A stretch of 64,000 bases of DNA. Origin: Bacteroidota bacterium. GTDB taxonomy: Bacteria > Bacteroidota > Bacteroidia > M30B66. The stretch spans positions 1-64,000 of the forward strand of contig CANHIS010000010.1 of the NCBI GenBank assembly GCA_947460255.1. Direction: 5' to 3'. The notes below the pieces were generated by a model. It did not search any database and was not told the DNA's origin. It saw nothing but the letters and a program-made list of their open reading frames with translations. Position numbers and translations under genes: made by a program. Every line of letters begins with the position of its first letter. Position 1 is the stretch's first letter. Of the stretch, positions 1 through 8,685 are shown piece by piece.

Positions 1-1434
1 AAAGGCAGCGGTGATCCTTCTTTTGGAAGCGGTTTAGCTGGCTCAATTCCAGGTGATTCAGTTTTGCATTCGATTCTAAAAATGTTGCGAGATTCTGGAA
101 TTACTAAAATAAAAGGAGATTTAATTCTTGATCCATTTATTCTTCCATATAATGAAACAGTTACACCACGTAATTATATTTGGGAAGACATTGGTAATTA
201 CTACGGAGCTGCAGCATGGGGATTGAATTGGCGAAACAATGAATTTACAATTCAATTTACACCAGGAAAAACAAATTCCGACAGCACCAAAGCAACAATC
301 ACCTCCAGTTGGGCAAGTTATTTAACGCTTAAAAACAGCATTAAAAACGCCTATAATTATTCAAGAGAGATTTATGTGTTTAGTGCTCCTTTTTCCCAAT
401 CTGTGCTTGTTGAAGGTGAAACGTTGGCAAACAGTGCTGGTTTTTCAGAAAGAGCCTCATTACCAGATCCTCCGTTGGCCTTTGGTAAAGAACTGAAAGC
501 ATATTTAGAGGCGAATGATATTCAGATTGAAGGAGAATTAAAATTTGAATCAAAAAGAGGTGCAGTTTGGAAAACAATTTATTCTCCGCAACTCTTTGAA
601 TTGGTGAAAGAGACCAATTTTACTAGCAACAATCTTTTTGCGGAAGCAATAGCAAAAAGGATCGCCTTCAACCAAATTGGGCAATCAGCAAATCCAACTG
701 GAGATTACCTTACAACAGAACTTAATGTTTACAAAGCGAACGCTGATAGTGCACTGCATCTGGTAGATGGCTCAGGTCTTTCGCGAAACAATCAAATTTG
801 CACTGCTTTTCAATCACAGTTCCTACGTAATCAAACAAAATCATCAATCTCAGCGCCCTATTTTATCGGTTCTATCCCTAAAGTTGGAGAAGAAGGCACT
901 ATGAAAAACTTTCCAAGAGTTGAAAACATGCGTGCCAAAAGCGGCAGCATGAACAAAATAAGGGCATACGCAGGCTATTTCTACGACAAAAACAATCATC
1001 AAATTGCCTTTTCAATAATTTCCAATAATGTTCCAATTTCGAATGTTAAACAAAAAGAAATGATGATAGAACTGTTGGCATCAGCTGCAGAGAACAAATT
1101 TGAACTTCCCTTTCCTTACGCATTTATTGGAACATTCACTGATACCCTTAAAAGCCTCCCAGAAATAACCAATCTCAAAAATGAGATTAAACGAGAACCC
1201 GATGCTTTCTTTAAGGAAGAGGAAGTATACAGCGATGAAATTAAATTCACCTTTTCTGAGGAACCGTCTATTGAACAGCCATATTTCAAGGCAATTGCAA
1301 GAGGCGGAGGTAGTGTAAGAGAGGTGAAATATGAATACCGAATTCACGCACAAACTCGTTTTGCTGAACGCTGGAACCCTATCAAAAATGAATGGGAAAT
1401 GATTTGTTGGGGTGATGTATTCATGAAAAAATAG
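1..1434 (+). CDS. dacB: D-alanyl-D-alanine carboxypeptidase/endopeptidase (PBP4, family S13), 5' partial
   Basis: The reading frame is open from base 1, so the N-terminus and its catalytic SxxK motif lie outside the window. The visible 477 codons begin with KGSGDP, the signature that precedes the inserted domain of class C penicillin-binding proteins. The SxN motif is seen as S-R-N at residues 261-263 (window numbering) in SGLSRNN, and the KTG-type motif as K-S-G at 313-315. PBP4 enzymes act in the periplasm, trimming the terminal D-Ala of peptidoglycan stem peptides or cutting cross-links. The C-terminus (about residues 400-477) carries an extra stretch of roughly 60 residues rich in Glu and Lys that I cannot assign. 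The next gene starts 84 bases downstream on the same strand. Confidence 0.9.
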   Translation, partial: KGSGDPSFGSGLAGSIPGDSVLHSILKMLRDSGITKIKGDLILDPFILPYNETVTPRNYIWEDIGNYYGAAAWGLNWRNNEFTIQFTPGKTNSDSTKATITSSWASYLTLKNSIKNAYNYSREIYVFSAPFSQSVLVEGETLANSAGFSERASLPDPPLAFGKELKAYLEANDIQIEGELKFESKRGAVWKTIYSPQLFELVKETNFTSNNLFAEAIAKRIAFNQIGQSANPTGDYLTTELNVYKANADSALHLVDGSGLSRNNQICTAFQSQFLRNQTKSSISAPYFIGSIPKVGEEGTMKNFPRVENMRAKSGSMNKIRAYAGYFYDKNNHQIAFSIISNNVPISNVKQKEMMIELLASAAENKFELPFPYAFIGTFTDTLKSLPEITNLKNEIKREPDAFFKEEEVYSDEIKFTFSEEPSIEQPYFKAIARGGGSVREVKYEYRIHAQTRFAERWNPIKNEWEMICWGDVFMKK

Positions 1435-1446
1435 CTCGAAAGGCCC

Positions 1447-1500
1447 CAATGTTAAATTTTCTTTGAGGTTTATCAAGGGCTTAATTTTTACTTAACATTG
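1447..1500. repeat. 9-bp inverted repeat flanking the dacB-sixA gap
   Basis: CAATGTTAA at 1447-1455 is matched exactly by its reverse complement TTAACATTG at 1492-1500, with a 36-base AT-rich spacer. It fills the space between the dacB stop and the sixA start. It could be an operator-like site or the base of a stem. No T-run follows it, so it is not a standard intrinsic terminator. Confidence 0.4.
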
Positions 1501-1518
1501 CACCTGAACACAAATGCA

Positions 1519-2013
1519 ATGAAATCACTTTGTTTGATAAGACACGCGAAATCGAGTTGGGCAGAGGAAAATACCGAGGATTTTGAACGATTGTTAAATG
1601 ATCGTGGAGCGAACGATGCACCTAAAATGGGGCGTAAATTGTTCGAAGCTGGGTTCAAACCCGACCTCATAATTAGTAGTCCTGCCTTTAGAGCCATATC
1701 CACGGCTCGAAGATTTTCTCGTGAATTGGCTTACGACCCAGATTTTATTGTTGCAGATATGCGCATTTATGATGCCCATGAATCCACACTTCTTGATTTG
1801 ATTCGGCATATTCCTGAACAATACAAAAAAGTGGTCTTGTTTGGGCACAATCCAGCTCTTCATCAATTGACGCATTATTTCACTTCAAACGGACCTTTAG
1901 AATTCCCAACCTGTGCAGTTGCATGGTTCGATTTCAACATCGAAAACTGGAAAGACATCAATGCCGGAAACGGAAAACTAAGTTATTATGATTACCCGAA
2001 AAATATTAGCTGA
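1519..2013 (+). CDS. sixA: Histidine phosphatase family protein, SixA-like
   Basis: This 164-residue protein has the RHG-type active site as R8-H9-A-K-S-S-W near the N-terminus and a second catalytic His in the FGHNPALHQL motif. That pattern and the short length fit the SixA branch of the histidine phosphatase superfamily. SixA in E. coli removes phosphate from phosphohistidine, but the substrate here is not known. I chose the ATG at 1519, which puts RHA at the usual distance from the start; an upstream TTG at 1498 would add seven poorly fitting residues. The gene ends 4 bases before the preferred ppk1 start, so the two are probably cotranscribed and may share a role in phosphate or stress metabolism. 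Confidence 0.85.
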   Translation: MKSLCLIRHAKSSWAEENTEDFERLLNDRGANDAPKMGRKLFEAGFKPDLIISSPAFRAISTARRFSRELAYDPDFIVADMRIYDAHESTLLDLIRHIPEQYKKVVLFGHNPALHQLTHYFTSNGPLEFPTCAVAWFDFNIENWKDINAGNGKLSYYDYPKNIS

Positions 2014-2017
2014 GATT

Positions 2018-4081
2018 ATGCCTAAAATCTTTTTCAATAGAGATATAAGCTGGTTAGCTTTTAACCACAGGGTGCTTCAAGAAGCTGCCGACGTTCGCGT
2101 TCCATTGTACGAGAGAATGAAATTTCTTGCCATTTTCTCATCCAACTTAGATGAGTTTTACAGGATCCGAGTGGCCGAATGGAAGCGCTTGAATTTACTA
2201 ACACTGAAGACAAAAAAAGTTTTAGCTGAAAATCCAAAAGTAATTCTCAAGAAAATCAATTTAATTGTACAAAAGCAGCAAGAAGAATTTAATGAGATAT
2301 TTTGGAATCAGATTTTAGGAGAATTAGAAGCGCGCAATATTAAGCTTGTCAACGAAAACCAACTCAGTGCTAAACAAGAACAATTTGTTAGAAAATATTT
2401 TGAAGAACAAGTAAAGCCGTTAATCAAGCCAATTACTTTATCTGATAAAAAAGGAATTCCACAACTTGATGAAAAATCGATTTATATGTCGATTAAATTG
2501 TGCGATTTCGATCGACCAGGACCGCGTACATTCGAATTCGTTATTACCGAAATTCCATCCAGAAAGTTAACGCGCTTTTTAGAATTGCCTGAAGAAAATG
2601 GTTATCACCATGTAATGATTTTGGGAGATGTATTGCGCTTATGTCTTCAAAAACAAATGTTTCCAGAATACGAAATTGTTGAAGCTTACAGCATTAAACT
2701 CACTCGAGATGCAGAATTGGTGCTCGAAGATGAGTTTTCTGGAAGTCTACTAAAGAAAATTAAGAAAGGTATTTCGGCTCGACAAAAAGGGGTTCCAACG
2801 CGACTTTTGTATGACAGAGCGATGCCTCAAGATTCGCTGAATCATTTAAGAAAAGTATTCGGAGTTAATCGCCAAGATTTAATGCCTGGAGGCCGTTATC
2901 ACAATTTTGGCGATTTAATGAACTTTCCAAAATTTGATCAAAAAGGAATTTTATATGAAGAATTACCAGCGCTTCGCATTAAAGAATTAGACAACAGTGC
3001 AAAGTTATTTGATGCGATTTCTAAAAGAGATTATCTACTACATTTCCCTTATCATTCTTACGATTATGTTATTCGTTTGCTAAACGAAGCTGCTGAGGAT
3101 GAAAAAGTTCGTTCTATCAAAATAACCTTGTATCGCGCAGCACCAAATTCAAAAATAATTCAGGCACTTTTAAATGCAATTGCAAATGGCAAACAAGTAA
3201 CAGCCTTTATGGAGTTAAAGGCCAGATTTGATGAGGAGTCCAACATCAATTATGCAAAAGAATTGGAACAAGCTGGAGCAACTGTACTTTATTCTTTCCC
3301 AATTTTGAAAGTACATTCAAAAATGGTTTATATCGAAAGAATTGAGGATGACAAACTTCGTAGATACTCTTATCTGAGCACAGGAAATTTTAATGAAAAT
3401 ACCGCCAAACTCTATGGAGACTCTTCTCTTTTAACACGCGACAAATATATTGGCCGCGAAGTGGCTTCGGTGTTCGATATTCTTGCCGATACGAGAATTA
3501 AAAGAGAGTTTAAACACTTATTGGTAGCGCCAGATCACATGCGCCATGATATTTACGCAATGATCGATCGTGAAATAAAGAACGCATTGAAAGGTCTGCC
3601 AGCCTATATTTTCTTAAAACTAAATAGCCTTCAAGACAAAAGCATCATTGAGAAACTATATGAAGCAAGTCAAGAAGGTGTAAAAATCAGATTGATTATT
3701 AGGAGTATTTGTTGCCTAATACCTGGTGTAAAAGGTTTGAGTGAGAATATTCGTGTAATTTCAATTGTGGATAGATTCTTAGAGCATTCTCGTGTGTTAA
3801 TTTTCTGTAACAACAACGAACCTCGTGTATTTCTATCAAGTGGAGATTGGATGGAAAGAAACCTTAGTCGTCGTTACGAAGTTGGTTTTCCAATTTATCA
3901 AAAGGATCTCAAAAATGAAATCATCGAAATGATGAAAATTCAATGGAGCGATAACACTAAGGCCCGAAACATCAATAAAATTCAAAACAACACCTTTAAA
4001 AAATCCCAAGCACAATCACGACGCCGTGCTCAATTAGATCTTTATCAATATCTTAAGGATAAAGAGGAGAACACCGAATAA
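2018..4081 (+). CDS. ppk1: Polyphosphate kinase 1
   Basis: PPK1 reversibly transfers the gamma phosphate of ATP onto inorganic polyphosphate through a phospho-histidine. The protein opens with FFNRDISWLAFNHRVLQEA, the family's N-terminal signature. It contains the autophosphorylated histidine motif KVHSKMVYIER and the second catalytic His in FLEHSRVLIF. At 687 residues it is of normal length. The ATG at 2018 is preferred because the PKIFFNRD sequence follows directly; an ATG at 1988 would overlap sixA by 26 bases. The C-terminal tail is basic and Gln-rich. The neighbouring sixA and rel genes suggest a stress and phosphate-metabolism block. Confidence 0.96.
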   Translation: MPKIFFNRDISWLAFNHRVLQEAADVRVPLYERMKFLAIFSSNLDEFYRIRVAEWKRLNLLTLKTKKVLAENPKVILKKINLIVQKQQEEFNEIFWNQILGELEARNIKLVNENQLSAKQEQFVRKYFEEQVKPLIKPITLSDKKGIPQLDEKSIYMSIKLCDFDRPGPRTFEFVITEIPSRKLTRFLELPEENGYHHVMILGDVLRLCLQKQMFPEYEIVEAYSIKLTRDAELVLEDEFSGSLLKKIKKGISARQKGVPTRLLYDRAMPQDSLNHLRKVFGVNRQDLMPGGRYHNFGDLMNFPKFDQKGILYEELPALRIKELDNSAKLFDAISKRDYLLHFPYHSYDYVIRLLNEAAEDEKVRSIKITLYRAAPNSKIIQALLNAIANGKQVTAFMELKARFDEESNINYAKELEQAGATVLYSFPILKVHSKMVYIERIEDDKLRRYSYLSTGNFNENTAKLYGDSSLLTRDKYIGREVASVFDILADTRIKREFKHLLVAPDHMRHDIYAMIDREIKNALKGLPAYIFLKLNSLQDKSIIEKLYEASQEGVKIRLIIRSICCLIPGVKGLSENIRVISIVDRFLEHSRVLIFCNNNEPRVFLSSGDWMERNLSRRYEVGFPIYQKDLKNEIIEMMKIQWSDNTKARNINKIQNNTFKKSQAQSRRRAQLDLYQYLKDKEENTE

Positions 4082-4178
4082 TTAATTTTCACCAACATTC
4101 ATTTGGTAATAAATTCCTAAATCATTCTGATTTGAAGTAACATGTTGACTAATTTTACAAGTCATCAACAGATTCAGC

Positions 4179-6422
4179 ATGCCTGCCGTTACTATCGATC
4201 TGGAAGCAGAAAAAAAGGAAATTCTTAAACGATACAGCGCGCTTTTGCGTGCTCTCGGCGAAAAGGCCGATAAAAACGATCGTAAGCAGATTCGTGTAGC
4301 CTTCGATTTAGCTCTCGATGCGCATAAAGACATGCGCCGAAAATCTGGCGAACCCTACATTTATCATCCAATTGCTGTTGCACAAATTGTAGCCTCAGAA
4401 ATTGGGCTTGGTGCAACTTCTGTAATCTGCGCCCTATTACACGACACAGTTGAAGATACAGATGTTACCCTTGAAGACATCAGAAATTTATTTGGGGAAA
4501 CAGAAGGAAAAATCATTGATGGCCTCACGAAAATTGAGAATGTTTTCGACCAGAGTTCTTCTATCCAAGCCGAAAACTTTAGGAAAGTTCTGCTCACACT
4601 GAGCGATGATGTTCGCGTTATCCTGATAAAACTTGCCGATCGTTTGCACAATATGCGAACACTCGAAAGTATGGCGCGTGACAAACAGTTAAAAATCGCT
4701 TCCGAAACATTGTTTCTTTATGCTCCACTAGCGCATCGACTTGGCTTGTATAACATTAAAACTGAGATGGAAGATCTCGGCCTGAAATACACACAACCTG
4801 ATGTTTACGAGGAAGTTACAACCAAGTTAAAAAACACCGATGAAGTAAGAAAGCGTTTCATCTCAAGGTTCATTTACCCAATTAGAACCAGCTTGATGAA
4901 TGGCGGTCTCCATTTCGACATCAAAGGCCGTCCAAAGTCGATTTACTCGATCTATAACAAGATTAAAATTAAGGGAATACCCTTCGAAGAAATCTTCGAT
5001 ATTTTTGCCATTCGTATCATTATTGATTCTCCACAAGAAACAGAAAAATCTGATTGTTGGAGGGTTTACTCAATGATCACAGATATTTATCAGCCCAATC
5101 CCGATAGGCTCCGCGATTGGATTTCTACCCCTCGGGCCAATGGCTACGAATCTTTGCATACAACAGTGATGAGTCCAACTGGAAAGTGGGTAGAAGTTCA
5201 GATCCGCTCAAAAAGGATGGATGAAATTGCAGAAAAAGGGTATGCTGCCCACTGGAAATACAAGGAGAAAAACGATTATGAATCTTCCATCGATGATTGG
5301 TTAGGAAGAATTCGAGAAATGATGGAAAACACAGATGCTTCTGCACTTGATTTCATCAACGATTTCAAATTAAATCTATTCTCGGAAGAAATATTTGTCT
5401 TCACACCAAAAGGAGAACTCAAAACGCTTCCATCTGGATCTTCAGCATTAGATTTTGCTTTCGACATTCATTCTGAAGTTGGCCTTTCTTGCATTGGAGC
5501 CAAAGTCAACAATAAACTTGTTCCACTCAGCCATCAGCTTAAAAGTGGCGATCAAATTGAAATCCTTTCTTCTAGCAAGCAAAAGCCAAAAGAAGATTGG
5601 CTAAACTTTGTTGTAACAGCAAAAGCGAGAAGTAAAATCAAATCTTCACTCAAAGAGGAAAAGCGTGCTATAGCAGATCAAGGGAAAGAAATTCTCGACA
5701 AAAAACTCAAAGCAATCAAAATTCCTCTAGATCAATCAACTATTGGAAATCTTGTGCGACATTACAAAATGCCTAGCGCGCTCGACTTGTTCTTTAACAT
5801 CGGCGAAGGCATTGTTAAACTTGAAAATCTCGCCAAAATTGCAAGGGGTGAACAAAGCTCGAGTTGGTACAAAATTCTTCGCAATAAATTTTCACGAAGC
5901 GGCGATAGCGAGAAAAACAATGAACCTGCAACGCTCGAAACGATTGTTAAAGAAATCCGAGGCAAAAGCGACATGCTTGTTATTGGCGAGGACATGGACA
6001 AAATCGACTACAAGCTTTCGCCATGTTGTAATCCAATTCCAGGTGACGAAGTTTTTGGTTTTGTGACTATCAACGAGGGTATCAAAATACACAAATCGAA
6101 CTGCCCGAATGCCATCAGCTTAATGTCGAATTACGCCTACCGGATAGTTAAAGCGCGCTGGACAAATCAACAGCAAATTGCATTCATGGCAGGGATTCGT
6201 GTAAATGGGATCGATGATGTTGGAATCGTAAATAACATCACCCGAATTATTTCCAACGAGCTCAATGTAAACATGAGATCAATCAGCTTCGATAGTTTGG
6301 ACGGTGTTTTCGAAGGAACAATTATGGTTTTCGTTCATGACACCCATCACCTCACCGAATTAATGGGCAAAATCAAACAAGTAAAAGGAGTAACCTCAGT
6401 AATTCGTTTCGATACAAATTAA
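4179..6422 (+). CDS. rel: Bifunctional (p)ppGpp synthetase/hydrolase (RelA/SpoT family)
   Basis: This 747-residue long RSH protein makes and degrades the alarmone (p)ppGpp. The hydrolase HD domain looks intact, with H63 in YIYHP and H88-D89 in LLHDTVEDTD, which argues for a bifunctional Rel rather than a synthetase-only RelA. The synthetase domain follows at about residues 230-370, with FDIFAIRIIID and the substrate-binding TPRANGYESLHTTV. Next come a TGS domain near 405-465 (IFVFTPKGELKTLPSG) and a C-terminal ACT domain. Stringent-response regulation is expected from the family; no control site was recognised in the 97-base gap upstream. Confidence 0.96.
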   Translation: MPAVTIDLEAEKKEILKRYSALLRALGEKADKNDRKQIRVAFDLALDAHKDMRRKSGEPYIYHPIAVAQIVASEIGLGATSVICALLHDTVEDTDVTLEDIRNLFGETEGKIIDGLTKIENVFDQSSSIQAENFRKVLLTLSDDVRVILIKLADRLHNMRTLESMARDKQLKIASETLFLYAPLAHRLGLYNIKTEMEDLGLKYTQPDVYEEVTTKLKNTDEVRKRFISRFIYPIRTSLMNGGLHFDIKGRPKSIYSIYNKIKIKGIPFEEIFDIFAIRIIIDSPQETEKSDCWRVYSMITDIYQPNPDRLRDWISTPRANGYESLHTTVMSPTGKWVEVQIRSKRMDEIAEKGYAAHWKYKEKNDYESSIDDWLGRIREMMENTDASALDFINDFKLNLFSEEIFVFTPKGELKTLPSGSSALDFAFDIHSEVGLSCIGAKVNNKLVPLSHQLKSGDQIEILSSSKQKPKEDWLNFVVTAKARSKIKSSLKEEKRAIADQGKEILDKKLKAIKIPLDQSTIGNLVRHYKMPSALDLFFNIGEGIVKLENLAKIARGEQSSSWYKILRNKFSRSGDSEKNNEPATLETIVKEIRGKSDMLVIGEDMDKIDYKLSPCCNPIPGDEVFGFVTINEGIKIHKSNCPNAISLMSNYAYRIVKARWTNQQQIAFMAGIRVNGIDDVGIVNNITRIISNELNVNMRSISFDSLDGVFEGTIMVFVHDTHHLTELMGKIKQVKGVTSVIRFDTN

Positions 6423-6520
6423 AAGTGTTAAGAAGTTTGGATAAATTCCCACTTCGTCGCTATCGTGCTCTGCTGGGCACTTCCAGAAGTCCTTGCTTGA
6501 TTTCAACGATTTCGTTCAAC

Positions 6521-6548
6521 TTGCACTAACGATTCTTTGTTACTTTTG
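6521..6548 (+). promoter_or_regulatory. Bacteroidota-type promoter for fur-STAS-purA
   Basis: TTG at 6521-6523 and TACTTTTG at 6541-6548 are separated by 17 bp, matching the -33/-7 consensus of the Bacteroidota primary sigma factor. Transcription would start around 6553-6556, which supports the ATG at 6568 as the fur start. Confidence 0.65.
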
Positions 6549-6567
6549 CCGCTCTTCAATAAGCAGC

Positions 6568-7047
6568 ATGTCTGACCAAGAAACCAAAGACACAGTAAAG
6601 CAAATCTTTTCGGATTATCTGGAACAGAATGGTCATAGAAAAACGCCTGAACGTTTCGCCATTCTGGATGAGATTTATTCTCATACTGGACATTTCGATA
6701 TAGAGTCGCTTTACGTTTATATGAAGAACAAAAAGTATCGTGTGAGCCGCGCTACACTTTACAATACAATTGAATTGCTGCTTACTTGTAATTTGGTAAC
6801 AAGACATCAATTCGGAAAGAACCAAGCGCAATTCGAAAAATCCTATAAATACCGCCAACACGATCATTTGATCTGCTCAGATTGTGAAAAGGTATTTGAA
6901 TTTTGCGATCCAAGAATTCAGCAAATTCAAAAAATGGCAGGCGAATTACTCAATTTCACTATTTCTAGTCACGCCCTTACTTTTTTCGGGAAGTGCAACA
7001 AATTGGCAGAAAATGGCCAATGTGAAAATAAAAACATCACGGAATAA
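6568..7047 (+). CDS. fur: Fur family metal-responsive transcriptional regulator
   Basis: A 159-residue Fur-type repressor. The winged-helix DNA-binding domain (about residues 10-80) contains [15 protein letters not shown]. The metal-binding half has H98-D-H100 (RQHDHLIC) and a first zinc pair C103-x2-C106. The second cysteine pair is spaced C143-x8-C152 rather than the common CxxC. The upstream promoter lies inside a longer in-frame reading that starts at 6493, so the ATG at 6568 is the likely start. Whether it senses iron, zinc or peroxide cannot be told from the sequence. Its stop overlaps the start of the STAS gene (TAATG). Confidence 0.9.
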   Translation: MSDQETKDTVKQIFSDYLEQNGHRKTPERFAILDEIYSHTGHFDIESLYVYMKNKKYRVSRATLYNTIELLLTCNLVTRHQFGKNQAQFEKSYKYRQHDHLICSDCEKVFEFCDPRIQQIQKMAGELLNFTISSHALTFFGKCNKLAENGQCENKNITE

Positions 7048-7427
7048 TGGGATTTTCGTTCGAAATAGACCAAATTTCTCAAGCCACCATAATTTTCTTT
7101 CAGGGAAGCCTGATGGAGAAATATGAAGCTAAAGACTTACTCACTGAAATTGAAGAAAGTATTGCGGAAAACGAATGTGATTTCATTCTTGATTTTGAAG
7201 GATTAAATTACCTTGGTAGTTCTGGATTGGGCGTTCTACTTGGAATACTCACAAGAAGTCGAAGTGCGGGAGGAGACGTTGTGTTGGTGAATGTGAATGA
7301 GAAACTGAAAAAACTTTTAATCATAACTCGACTCGACAATGTCTTCACGACAGCCGAGAGTCATGAGAAAGCTGCACTGATTTTATCAGAAAGTAAATCA
7401 AAAGAAAAAACTGAAAATGGCAATTGA
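7047..7427 (+). CDS. STAS-domain protein (anti-sigma factor antagonist type)
   Basis: A 126-residue single-domain STAS protein. The diagnostic segment LNYLGSSGLGVLLGI (about residues 52-66) includes the Ser that is phosphorylated in SpoIIAA-like antagonists. In other bacteria such proteins bind an anti-sigma kinase and release a sigma factor. No anti-sigma kinase or phosphatase gene is seen nearby, so its partner is unknown. It overlaps fur by 1 base and purA by 11 bases, which suggests translational coupling. Confidence 0.88.
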   Translation: MGFSFEIDQISQATIIFFQGSLMEKYEAKDLLTEIEESIAENECDFILDFEGLNYLGSSGLGVLLGILTRSRSAGGDVVLVNVNEKLKKLLIITRLDNVFTTAESHEKAALILSESKSKEKTENGN

Positions 7428-8685
7428 TGTTTTACTAGGCCTTCAATGGGGCGACGAAGGAAAAGGCAAAATAGTTGATGTTTTAACGCCGCATTACCAA
7501 GTAATTGCGCGTTTCCAAGGCGGCCCAAATGCTGGCCACAGCCTCGAATTCAACGGCAGTAAACACGTGTTGCACACAATTCCATCTGGCATTTTTCATT
7601 CTGGCACAATAAACATTGTTGGAAACGGCGTCGTTATCGATCCAGTAATTTTTAAAAAGGAAACAGACGCCCTATTTGCTAAAGGAGTCGACATATATCA
7701 GAATCTCCAGATCTCCAAAAAAGCACACCTCATTCTTCCTTCTCATCGTTTGCTCGATGCGGCCTCTGAAGCAGCAAAAGGGCTTTCGAAGATTGGCTCA
7801 ACCTTAAAGGGCATTGGACCAACATACATGGATAAGACAGGAAGAAACGGAATCCGAGTTGGAGATATCCTTCGTCCCGATTTTAAAGAACGTTATGGAT
7901 TCTTGGTGAAAAAGCATGTTGAAATGCTCGGTCATTACGGCTTTGAATATAATTTAGACGACCACGAACCTGCATTTTTTGAAGGCATTGATCACCTTCG
8001 AAAATTTATGATGATCGACAGTGAGCATGTTATCAATGAACACAACAAAGCAGGAAGAAAAGTACTTGCTGAAGGTGCTCAAGGATCGATGCTCGACATT
8101 GATTTTGGATCCTATCCATTTGTTACATCATCAAACACCATTGCTGCTGGAGCTTGCACCGGACTTGGCGTTGCACCGTCATCAATCGGTGAAGTTTATG
8201 GGATATTCAAGGCATATTGCACAAGGGTTGGAAGTGGACCATTTCCAACTGAACTTGAAGACGAAACAGGCGAAGAAATACGAAGAATTGGTCGTGAATT
8301 TGGCGCCACAACAGGCCGTCCACGACGCTGTGGTTGGGTAGATTTACCTGCACTTCGATACAGCATCATGCTAAATGGTGTTACCAAACTCATTATGACC
8401 AAAGCCGACGTTTTGAGCGGCTTCGAAAACATTAGTGTTTGTACAGCTTACCAAACTGCGGAAGGAGCAACTCGCGATTTGCCATTCGATATTCATCCTG
8501 ATTTCGTACAACCAATCTACCAAGAAATGAAAGGATGGAATGAAGATTTAACAGGTGTGCGGAAATACGACGATCTCCCTGAAAACCTGAGAAACTACAT
8601 CGATTTTCTTGAAAAAGAATTGGAAGTTCCAGTGGCTATCGTTTCGGTTGGACCAGACAGAGATCAAACAATCGTTAGAGGTTAG
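7417..8685 (+). CDS. purA: Adenylosuccinate synthase
   Basis: PurA joins IMP and aspartate using GTP in the first committed step to AMP. The 422-residue protein starts with the GTP-binding signature LLGLQWGDEGKGKIVD. It also contains the conserved FQGGPNAGHS, GSTLKGIGPTYMDKTGRNG and ATTGRPRRCGW segments. Its length is normal and its start lies 11 bases inside the STAS gene. The stop (8683-8685) abuts the stop of the convergent ilvE gene with no space for a terminator. Confidence 0.98.
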   Translation: MAIDVLLGLQWGDEGKGKIVDVLTPHYQVIARFQGGPNAGHSLEFNGSKHVLHTIPSGIFHSGTINIVGNGVVIDPVIFKKETDALFAKGVDIYQNLQISKKAHLILPSHRLLDAASEAAKGLSKIGSTLKGIGPTYMDKTGRNGIRVGDILRPDFKERYGFLVKKHVEMLGHYGFEYNLDDHEPAFFEGIDHLRKFMMIDSEHVINEHNKAGRKVLAEGAQGSMLDIDFGSYPFVTSSNTIAAGACTGLGVAPSSIGEVYGIFKAYCTRVGSGPFPTELEDETGEEIRRIGREFGATTGRPRRCGWVDLPALRYSIMLNGVTKLIMTKADVLSGFENISVCTAYQTAEGATRDLPFDIHPDFVQPIYQEMKGWNEDLTGVRKYDDLPENLRNYIDFLEKELEVPVAIVSVGPDRDQTIVRG

